The translations under genes were made by a program, and so were the position numbers. The notes beneath the pieces are model-generated. The model made no database searches, was not told the origin of the DNA, and saw only the letters and a program-made list of their open reading frames with translations. A DNA stretch of 5,247 nucleotides from Simkania sp. (GTDB taxonomy: Bacteria > Chlamydiota > Chlamydiia > Chlamydiales > Simkaniaceae), in contig JANQJX010000055.1 of the NCBI GenBank assembly GCA_028281425.1, positions 1 through 5,247 on the forward strand, written 5' to 3'. Below are positions 1 through 5,188 of this stretch, in pieces (the first letter of the stretch is position 1; each line of letters starts with the position of its first letter).

Positions 1-71
1 ATTGTGTTTTTTTGGGCTTGTTTGACTTGAGATCGAAACATTTCATTTTTTGTTACTGAGGATTTTCTCAT
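1..71 (-). CDS. 5' fragment of an outward-facing gene, product unknown
   Basis: A minus-strand ATG (complement of 69..71) opens a frame that stays open for 23 codons to the window edge. The peptide begins MRKSSVTKNEM and continues FRSQVKQAQKNT, rich in Lys, Gln and Ser. An AAAGG ribosome-binding-like sequence lies upstream inside the left repeat arm, about 12 nt from the ATG, which is longer than ideal. I do not recognise the protein, and 23 codons are too few to assign a family. The open frame could be chance, but the start position relative to the repeat matches the arrangement at the right end of the window, which raises its credibility. Transcription would diverge from the four-gene cluster. 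Confidence 0.4.
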   Translation of the reverse strand, partial: MRKSSVTKNEMFRSQVKQAQKNT

Positions 72-75
72 TTCT

Positions 76-115
76 TTTTTTTTCCTTTGATCAGAAAAAA
101 AATACCCCTTTCAAA
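76..115. repeat. Left arm of a 40-bp inverted repeat
   Basis: The reverse complement of this stretch matches 5093..5132 at 39 of 40 positions without gaps. The single mismatch is at the junction of the G run: GGGGTA here, GGGGGA on the right. The core reads TTTGAAAGGGG, then eight T, CTGATCAAAGG, then eight A, so part of the match is homopolymer but the non-homopolymer blocks also agree. Similarity stops abruptly on the outer side and fades on the inner side, where GAAAAGAT here may correspond to GAAAGAT on the right. Each arm is itself loosely self-complementary around TGATCA. No convincing target-site duplication is visible outside the arms. Confidence 0.9.
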
Positions 116-142
116 TAGATGATCTTTTCTCCTTAGGCTTGA

Positions 143-191
143 GAAAGTCGTAAATCCCCTGATCTCAAGAGTATGTGAATTTGCGACTTTC
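143..191. other. Stem-loop / imperfect inverted repeat in the leader region
   Basis: GAAAGTCGTAAAT (143..155) pairs with ATTTGCGACTTTC (179..191): 13 consecutive pairs, one of them G-T, around a 23-nt loop. An alternative 6-bp pairing, CTTGAG (138..143) with CTCAAG (164..169), would overlap the left arm. Neither strand has a T run after the stem, so it does not look like an intrinsic terminator. It lies between the left repeat arm and the candidate promoter of the cluster, and could be an operator, a structured leader of either divergent transcript, or a recombinase-binding dyad. Confidence 0.55.
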
Positions 192-260
192 ACAATTTTC
201 GAAAAAAATCTCAATCGATCCGAACAATTTTTCAGTTGAAGGCAGGCCCATTTATGACTC

Positions 261-275
261 TTGATTTGAAATCAA
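261..275. promoter_or_regulatory. Perfect short palindrome overlapping the candidate -35 box
   Basis: TTGATTT, one central G, then AAATCAA form a perfect 7+7 dyad. Its left half coincides with the TTGATT proposed as the -35 element. A regulator bound here would block or assist polymerase, so it is a possible operator. In AT-rich DNA a dyad of this size can also arise by chance. Confidence 0.3.
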
Positions 276-288
276 ATGAATGTAGAAT
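261..288 (+). promoter_or_regulatory. Candidate sigma-70-type promoter for the four-gene cluster
   Basis: TTGATT (261..266) and TAGAAT (283..288) are separated by 16 bp, close to the 17-bp optimum. Transcription would begin near 295, about 30 nt before the first start codon and just upstream of its ribosome-binding site. It is the best pair I found in the 250-nt leader, judged by eye only. AT-rich DNA offers many weak alternatives. Confidence 0.4.
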
Positions 289-314
289 CTTTAATATTAA
301 ACCGGTATGATTTT

Positions 315-319
315 AGAGG
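315..319 (+). promoter_or_regulatory. Ribosome-binding site that decides the start of the first gene
   Basis: AGAGG ends directly against the ATG at 320 (no spacer) but stands 6 nt before the ATG at 326, the normal distance. This favours 326, which also gives a cleaner N-terminus (MKKLLFVF). Confidence 0.65.
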
Positions 320-325
320 ATGAGT

Positions 326-2083
326 ATGAAAAAGTTATTGTTCGTTTTTCTTCTAGTTGCTATAGGATTTGGGCTAGGTTTTTTTTATCACCCTATTAAA
401 AAGAAACTAAAAGCGATGCGCAAAAGTAAAATTGTTCGAATCGCACGAAAAACACATCCTATTTCGCAAAATAAGTCTTTTGTTATTTTAACAATGGCAT
501 TTAACTGTGCTTCTTATGTTGAAAGAAATCTTTTATCCACTTTGCAACAAGATTATGATAACTTTCGTATTATCTATATTGATGATGCATCTACAGATTC
601 TACAGCAGATCAGGTGCAACAAGTCTTAGAGCTCTATGACCCCCACCATCGAGTCACTTTGATTAAAAATCAGGTGAACCAAGGAGCTATGGCAAATCTC
701 TATCATGCTGTTCACAATTTAAAGAGTGATGATATTGTCGTTGTTGTAGATGGGGATGATTTTCTTGCCCATTTAGATGTTTTAAAAAATCTTAATGCCT
801 ATTATGCAAACCCAGATGTTTGGCTTACATATGGAAATTTTGCTGAATATCCTTCTTATGCAAAGGGATTTGATAGGCAATTTAATGATTGCAGAGCCCT
901 TAATCTTAAAATTATAGAGGAACGAGGAATTAGAAAACATGCCTTTGTGACTTCTCATTTGCGAACCTTTTATGCAGGACTGTTTCAACACATATCTCTT
1001 CAAGATTTTTTAAAAGAAGGGGAATTTTTCTCTGCTGCTTGTGATGTGGCTTCTATGTTACCTATGGTTGAGTTAGCAAAAGGCCATGTTTATTTTATTC
1101 CCGATATTCTTTACCTATACAATACTGGGAATCCTAATTCCGATTTTAGAAAAGATGTTAAAAAACAACTTGCCATTGAAAACTATATCCGTTCACAACC
1201 TTCTTATAAGCCTCTTAAGAAACACCCTAGTAAAAATCTTCTGGAAGAGAAAGGAGAAGCTGATCTTATTGTTTTTTCGTACGACCGACCTCTTCAACTC
1301 TATGCTTTTTTAGAGTCAGCCGAAGAATATATTCAAGATCTCCATCGTCTTTTTGTCATCTATCGCGTGAGTAGCGAAAATTATGATAAAGGCTACATGC
1401 AGGTTAAGAAAAAGTTCCCACAAGTGGTTTATCTCAAAGAATCAACCCTATTACCTTCTGAAGATTTTTCTTCTCTTTTATTAAAATCTCTTTGCAACTA
1501 TGAGATTTCCAACTCCCGTTTCGTGATGTTTGCAAGCGATGACATTGTGATAAAAGATACGATAGATTTGAAACAAGCTATCAAAACCTTAAAAAAAACA
1601 GGGGCCTATGGATTTTATTTTCGTTTGGGGAAAAATGTTGACTACTGTTTTAGAGGAGATTTCCGCCAAGGAATTCCAAAGAGTCTTGAAGTTGAAAAGG
1701 GGATTTATGCTTGGCAATTTAATGTAGGGCAAGGAGATTGGCGACGTCCTAATACCAAAGATATGGCCCTATATCGTAAAGAAGATATTTATCCCTATTT
1801 TGTTTGCATGAAATTTCATAATCCGAATATTTTAGAAACTTTATGGGATAAGCATGCTGATTTACTGAAAGTGGGTCTTTACAGTCATTCGGCTAAGGTT
1901 GTGAGTGTTCCTTTAAAAAATGTTATAGAAAACGAGTGGATAAAAAAGAAAGTATGTGATGTTTCGAAAAAGCAGCTTCTTTACTTTTTTAAGCAAGGGC
2001 TTAAAATGAATATTAAGCCATTATATCAAATTGACAATCATTCCATTCATATTGACTATGAACCAGAACTTATCAAGAGATGA
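326..2083 (+). CDS. Membrane-anchored two-domain glycosyltransferase (GT2 family N-terminal domain)
   Basis: This 585-aa protein is likely a sugar transferase using nucleotide sugars in surface-glycan assembly or protein glycosylation. Residues 3-21 form one hydrophobic segment, followed by a dense Lys/Arg stretch (25-42), which by the positive-inside rule puts the enzyme body in the cytoplasm. Residues 51 to about 270 form a family 2 GT-A domain: FVILTMAFN strand, the nucleotide-binding IDDAST (85-90) and the metal-binding VDGDD (141-145). From about 311 a second GT-A-like unit starts with DLIVFSYDRP, carries FASDD (402-406) at the place of a DXD-like motif, and runs to about 530. The conserved-looking tail ends with HIDYEPELI. 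Length is about twice a single GT2 domain, consistent with two catalytic or one catalytic plus one degenerate unit. The start at 326 is chosen over 320 because of ribosome-binding-site spacing. The stop overlaps the next gene's start (ATGA). Acceptor and sugar cannot be told. Confidence 0.85.
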   Translation: MKKLLFVFLLVAIGFGLGFFYHPIKKKLKAMRKSKIVRIARKTHPISQNKSFVILTMAFNCASYVERNLLSTLQQDYDNFRIIYIDDASTDSTADQVQQVLELYDPHHRVTLIKNQVNQGAMANLYHAVHNLKSDDIVVVVDGDDFLAHLDVLKNLNAYYANPDVWLTYGNFAEYPSYAKGFDRQFNDCRALNLKIIEERGIRKHAFVTSHLRTFYAGLFQHISLQDFLKEGEFFSAACDVASMLPMVELAKGHVYFIPDILYLYNTGNPNSDFRKDVKKQLAIENYIRSQPSYKPLKKHPSKNLLEEKGEADLIVFSYDRPLQLYAFLESAEEYIQDLHRLFVIYRVSSENYDKGYMQVKKKFPQVVYLKESTLLPSEDFSSLLLKSLCNYEISNSRFVMFASDDIVIKDTIDLKQAIKTLKKTGAYGFYFRLGKNVDYCFRGDFRQGIPKSLEVEKGIYAWQFNVGQGDWRRPNTKDMALYRKEDIYPYFVCMKFHNPNILETLWDKHADLLKVGLYSHSAKVVSVPLKNVIENEWIKKKVCDVSKKQLLYFFKQGLKMNIKPLYQIDNHSIHIDYEPELIKR

Positions 2084-3171
2084 AAAAAAATTGGAGCCTC
2101 CTTTTTCTTATTGTTCCTATTGTTTTCCTTTATCTGTTTTTACATCTTTTTAAAAAGCAAGAATTGCCAAAAACATGTCAGCTGACAATGGAAGATTCTT
2201 TCGAAAAACTTTTGGGAAAAGGCATGCCTGACTGGAAATATATCACAGAGCGTGATTACATTGATCTTGAATTTTATAAGCAGATTTATGTGTCTGGAAA
2301 AAATTTTCAGTTCGGACCGCATCATACTTTTAGAATTCCGAAAATCGTTCACCTCATTTGGCTAGGACCCCGACCTTTTCCTTCTAAGTCTGTTGAGAAT
2401 ATACGGACGTGGATTTCTCATCACCCTAATTGGACCTTCTATTTATGGACGGATCGAGAGAGAATGCTTCCTTGCCAGCAATTGAAAATACGTTACGTAA
2501 AAGATTTTAAATTTAAATATTTAGAAAAGGAATTTCATGCTTCCAAAAATATGGGCGAAAAATCAGATCTTCTTCGCTATGAAGTTCTCTACCAACAAGG
2601 GGGGGTTTATATCGATCACGATGTTAAATGTTTAAAGCCTTTCCATGGTCTTCATGCGGCCTATGATTTTTATGCTGGTTTGGAAATGCCTCACGCAGGA
2701 ATCGAGGGAAGAGCGCTAACTATTGCAAATGGCATCATCGGAATTAAGCCCTATCACCCCCTGATGCTAAAAGTGATGGACACCGTAAGTGAGAGATGGG
2801 AAAGGATGGCCAAAAAATTTTCCTCCAATGACTTACTCACTCAAGCACGTCTTGTTTCTAATCGTACCTATATTGCTTTAACACTTGCACTTGAAAATCA
2901 TCCCTCTATTTGGAAGACCAAAGGGATTGTTTTTCCAGCTGCTTACTTCTACCCGAAAAATGGTCTTCTTGGATTTTATACCTACCATTTTTATGCTACT
3001 GAGTGGAATACTCTTAAAGAAAGCCAAGAAGAAAAACACATCAGGAAAAGTCTAAATCATTTAGTAGAAATTTCTAACAAAATGCTATGCATAGAAATAC
3101 TAAGTTTCATTGCTCTCATTTCATGTTTTATTTTAGTTGTTCTAATAAACTCAAAATTAATAAGGAGATAA
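2080..3171 (+). CDS. DXD glycosyltransferase, Och1-like / glycosyltransferase sugar-binding region family, membrane-anchored
   Basis: This 363-aa protein is a probable metal-dependent sugar transferase. A hydrophobic segment at 5-24 anchors the N-terminus, and a second at about 335-357 anchors the C-terminus before NSKLIRR. Between them lies the family pattern: IPKIVHLIWLG (86-96), WTFYLWTD (118-125), KSDLLRYEVLYQQGG (161-175), and the DXD motif as D179-H-D181 in YIDHDVKC. NGIIG and HP (about 217-227) and the late HFYATEW (303-309) also fit. These features match the sugar-binding DXD family that includes yeast Och1 and many bacterial surface-glycan enzymes. The ATG lies in an ATGA overlap with the upstream stop, so translation is probably coupled. 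CAAGAG just before the ATG is a weak ribosome-binding site. It is the paralogue of the next gene: about 57 of 105 core residues are identical, without gaps, by hand count. A G7 tract encodes the Gly pair before the DXD motif. Substrate unknown. Confidence 0.85.
   Translation: MKKNWSLLFLIVPIVFLYLFLHLFKKQELPKTCQLTMEDSFEKLLGKGMPDWKYITERDYIDLEFYKQIYVSGKNFQFGPHHTFRIPKIVHLIWLGPRPFPSKSVENIRTWISHHPNWTFYLWTDRERMLPCQQLKIRYVKDFKFKYLEKEFHASKNMGEKSDLLRYEVLYQQGGVYIDHDVKCLKPFHGLHAAYDFYAGLEMPHAGIEGRALTIANGIIGIKPYHPLMLKVMDTVSERWERMAKKFSSNDLLTQARLVSNRTYIALTLALENHPSIWKTKGIVFPAAYFYPKNGLLGFYTYHFYATEWNTLKESQEEKHIRKSLNHLVEISNKMLCIEILSFIALISCFILVVLINSKLIRR
2599..2605 (+). repeat. G7 homopolymer inside a glycosyltransferase gene
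   Basis: Seven consecutive G encode Gly174, Gly175 and the first base of Val176, just before the D-H-D metal-binding motif. The neighbouring paralogue codes the same Gly pair as GGAGGA without a run. Such tracts in AT-rich genomes can slip and switch genes off, but seven is short. Confidence 0.5.
3162..3167 (+). promoter_or_regulatory. Ribosome-binding site of the third gene
   Basis: AAGGAG sits just before the stop codon of the second gene and 12 nt before the ATG at 3180. The spacing is long, but it is the only strong site here. It supports the 3180 start rather than the ATG at 3087, which lies inside the second gene and would destroy the signal peptide. Confidence 0.6.
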
Positions 3172-3179
3172 AAATAAAA

Positions 3180-4250
3180 ATGAAATTAATTTTATCCTTA
3201 ATATGTTTTTCATTCATTTTATCTAGCTGCAAAATATCCGATTCAGTCAAGCAAAGCGATGATTTTATAACGCTTATGGGATCTCACAATTCAAATTGGC
3301 AATATGTAGAAACACATGAAGATTTTCAAAATATCGATTTTTTTCAAAAGATTTACGAAAAAAACAAGGATTTGCTCTTCTCGAAAGGAAATCCATTGTC
3401 TATTCCTAAAGTGATTCATTTTATTTGGCTTGGCCCCAAATCTTTTCCAAAAGACTCGGTTGAAAATATCAATTCTTGGATCAGAAATCACCCCGATTGG
3501 ACCTTTAAATTTTGGACCGATATAAAAAGACCAACTCCCCATCCCAAGATGGAACTCCATTTAATCTCCGAATTTACATTTAAGGTTTTAAAAGATTGTT
3601 TTGTAAGCTCTGATAATTATGCTGAAAAATCAGATCTCCTTCGTTATGAAATTCTCTATGAAGAAGGAGGACTTTATGTGGATCATGATGTTAAGTGTTA
3701 CCGTCCTTTTATCCCTTTTCACCACAACTTTGACCTTTATTGTGGACTAGAACCTCCTCATCAGCCTATTTTAAGCTCTTCAATTACCGTGACAAATAAC
3801 CTTATTGGGTCTATTCCTAAACATCCTGTATTAGAGCATTGCATTCAATTGGTTAAAAATCGATGGGATAAAGTAGGAGAAGCTTATCCAGCTAGAGATA
3901 AAGATTCGGTTATTTATCGTGTGGCAAAGCGTAGTTTTTCTCCATTTGGAGAGGCATTTAAAAGCCATTCTACTCAAGAAGGCAGACGTGATATTGTTCT
4001 TCCAGCTGCTTATTTTAACAAGCTTAATAAATATTCAGCTCTTTTTGCCCATCATTATTATGCATCAACCTGGTTTTCGGATGAAAGTAAATTTGAAAAG
4101 AATGTCAGGCAAAAGCTTGTGAAAATTGCTCGAAAAAATAATCAGATTCTTCTTTTTAATGGAACAATTCTAATTGCAAATCTCTTTCTTTTTAGCTACC
4201 TTCTCTTCCAACTTCGTCATTTACGTCAACTGATTCATCGCAAAAAATGA
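3180..4250 (+). CDS. DXD glycosyltransferase paralogue with lipoprotein signal, Och1-like family
   Basis: This 356-aa protein is the tandem paralogue of the preceding gene. Residues 1-17 form a short lipoprotein signal: MK, a hydrophobic core, then lipobox L14-S-S-C17, so Cys17 would be lipidated and retained at the membrane. The catalytic region has IPKVIHFIWLGP (75-86), WTFKFWTD (107-114), EKSDLLRYEILYEEGG (149-164) and DXD as D168-H-D170 in YVDHDVKC, then HHYYASTW (291-298). A C-terminal hydrophobic segment (about 322-346) precedes a very basic tail (RHLRQLIHRKK), which should be cytoplasmic. With the lipobox this implies a periplasm-facing catalytic domain, unusual for an enzyme using nucleotide sugars. 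The frame remains open upstream to 3087, but 3180 is chosen because of the ribosome-binding site, the lipobox and only 8 nt to the previous stop. The stop overlaps the next start as ATGA. The substrate is unknown; it may act on the same acceptor as its paralogue. Confidence 0.85.
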   Translation: MKLILSLICFSFILSSCKISDSVKQSDDFITLMGSHNSNWQYVETHEDFQNIDFFQKIYEKNKDLLFSKGNPLSIPKVIHFIWLGPKSFPKDSVENINSWIRNHPDWTFKFWTDIKRPTPHPKMELHLISEFTFKVLKDCFVSSDNYAEKSDLLRYEILYEEGGLYVDHDVKCYRPFIPFHHNFDLYCGLEPPHQPILSSSITVTNNLIGSIPKHPVLEHCIQLVKNRWDKVGEAYPARDKDSVIYRVAKRSFSPFGEAFKSHSTQEGRRDIVLPAAYFNKLNKYSALFAHHYYASTWFSDESKFEKNVRQKLVKIARKNNQILLFNGTILIANLFLFSYLLFQLRHLRQLIHRKK

Positions 4251-5056
4251 TCGCTGAAAAATTGAAAAAATGGGGGAAATTAGGGTTTGTTGCCACTCCT
4301 GATGAAACAGAAAAAGAATTTGTCAAGCGGATTGACAATTTAAAAGTTTTTCAAAGAGATTTAACTCTTTTAGAAAAGAAAGCCAGAATTTTCCCCATCA
4401 GATCTATGAGCTCAGATCAAAAAATCCTGGGAATTTTGGAAAAAACCCTTCAAGTTCGCCCTGCTTGGATTCCTATTGCTTATTCAAATCGCTTTCTTGC
4501 TCCTTGGGAAGGGGCGGTTTCTTGGAGCTTTGATACCATTTGCTTGATTCAATTACGCAAAGCTTTCACAAAAGGACGTTTCTTATTATACCATCGAGAA
4601 GAAGTGATCTTTCACGAAGTTGTTCATGCTCTCCGTTTTGCTTTTCATGAACCTCGTTTTGAAGAGATTTTAGCCTATTCGCAGGCAAAGAAAAAATGGA
4701 GAGCCTTTTTAGGACCTTTCTTTTCCCATCCTAAGCACACTTATCTATTTCTTATACTTTTTGCTCTTTCATTTTGCTTTCTTTTTTTTAAATCTCTTTT
4801 TTTTGCTTTTCTCGTGTTCAAATTGGGAAAATTAATTAGAGATCAATGGCTTTTCAAACGGGCTAAATGTTCGATTCAGACTTTATTCTCTACAATTTCT
4901 CCCCTTGCGCTTTTAATTTGGCTTACCGATCGAGAAATTGAGCTTTTTGCAAAAGAAAGCCCAAGTACAATCATTTCTTATATCAAATCACAAAAATCAG
5001 ACTTACGATGGCAACAACTTCTACTCATGATGAACCTATCTGAGTCTATGACTTAA
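4247..5056 (+). CDS. Membrane protein with HEXXH metallopeptidase-like motif, family not recognised
   Basis: This 269-aa protein has a soluble N-terminal part, starting with a Lys/Glu-rich helical region (1-50). The motif H123-E-V-V-H127 lies in EEVIFHEVVHALR, the zinc-binding signature of metallopeptidases. Glu139 or Glu140 in RFEEILAY, 12-13 residues later, could be the third zinc ligand in gluzincin style. A long hydrophobic stretch (166-199) follows, probably one membrane span or a tight hairpin, and a third weaker one at 213-226. The C-terminus carries DREIELFAKESP and no further recognisable domain. The start is in an ATGA overlap with the third gene and has no good ribosome-binding site of its own, so its translation probably depends on coupling. 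I cannot name the family. It could be a membrane-associated protease acting on the glycosylated product or on an envelope protein, or a non-peptidase protein that retains the fold. Enzymatic activity is inference from the motif. Confidence 0.75.
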   Translation: MIAEKLKKWGKLGFVATPDETEKEFVKRIDNLKVFQRDLTLLEKKARIFPIRSMSSDQKILGILEKTLQVRPAWIPIAYSNRFLAPWEGAVSWSFDTICLIQLRKAFTKGRFLLYHREEVIFHEVVHALRFAFHEPRFEEILAYSQAKKKWRAFLGPFFSHPKHTYLFLILFALSFCFLFFKSLFFAFLVFKLGKLIRDQWLFKRAKCSIQTLFSTISPLALLIWLTDREIELFAKESPSTIISYIKSQKSDLRWQQLLLMMNLSESMT

Positions 5057-5064
5057 AAACTCAC

Positions 5065-5095
5065 CTTACGCAAAAGAGCGTTGAAAGATTTTTTT
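5065..5095 (+). terminator. Weak intrinsic terminator candidate after the four-gene cluster
   Basis: CTTACGC (5065-5071) can pair with GCGT and, after a 3-nt bulge, AAG (5078-5087) around an AAAAGA loop. Seven T follow (5089-5095). Only four pairs are uninterrupted, so termination would be inefficient. Its T tract runs into the right repeat arm. Confidence 0.3.
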
Positions 5096-5132
5096 GAAAG
5101 GGGGATTTTTTTTCTGATCAAAGGAAAAAAAA
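5093..5132. repeat. Right arm of the 40-bp inverted repeat
   Basis: Inverted partner of 76..115, identical at 39 of 40 positions. It starts 37 nt after the stop of the fourth gene, so the two arms bracket the whole cluster and its leader, about 5.06 kb from outer edge to outer edge. Just inside it TTGAAAG occurs twice (5081-5087 and 5094-5100). The AAAGG in the arm sits 7 nt before the ATG of the following short frame, so this copy may double as a ribosome-binding region. Confidence 0.9.
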
Positions 5133-5188
5133 TGACTCAAGAAGAACTGCTAGCCCAACTTTCGCATCTTTCAGATAAAATCTCCTAA
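5132..5188 (+). CDS. 18-codon reading frame, leader peptide or gene remnant
   Basis: ATG at 5132 opens MTQEELLAQLSHLSDKIS, then TAA. AAAGG stands 7 nt before the ATG, ideal spacing, and belongs to the repeat arm. The peptide has an amphipathic-helix pattern (Leu at 6, 7, 10, 13) typical of a real protein N-terminus. No other frame continues it, so it is either a complete micro-ORF, a leader peptide, or the surviving 5' end of a gene cut by a deletion. Its chance origin cannot be excluded at this length. The following 59 nt to the window end are AT-rich with no supported feature. Confidence 0.35.
   Translation: MTQEELLAQLSHLSDKIS

Noticed and set aside
26..169. 9-nt inverted repeat CTTGAGATC (26-34) and GATCTCAAG (161-169)
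   Set aside because: Perfect but short and far apart in AT-rich DNA. The first copy lies within the possible minus-strand coding region, so chance is likely.
320..325. Start of the first gene at ATG 320
   Set aside because: The only ribosome-binding sequence (AGAGG) abuts this ATG with no spacer. ATG 326 has a 6-nt spacer.
782..1003. Minus-strand open frame opposite the first gene, and similar antisense frames at 2140-2352 and 3291-3560
   Set aside because: They lie wholly inside well-supported coding regions, lack recognisable motifs, and have the composition expected of shadows.
1086..1313. Plus-strand frame MFILFPIFF inside the first gene, and another at 3919-4122 inside the third
   Set aside because: Out-of-frame reads of AT-rich coding DNA; the hydrophobic look comes from T-rich codon shifts.
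3087..3179. Longer form of the third gene starting at ATG 3087
   Set aside because: It would overlap the second gene by 85 nt, its first 31 residues look like out-of-frame translation, and it would bury the lipoprotein signal that begins at 3180 after an AAGGAG site.
76..5132. Insertion sequence with target-site duplication
   Set aside because: The arms look like terminal inverted repeats, but no transposase is encoded between them and no matching direct repeat is visible outside them, so it is reported only as an inverted repeat.
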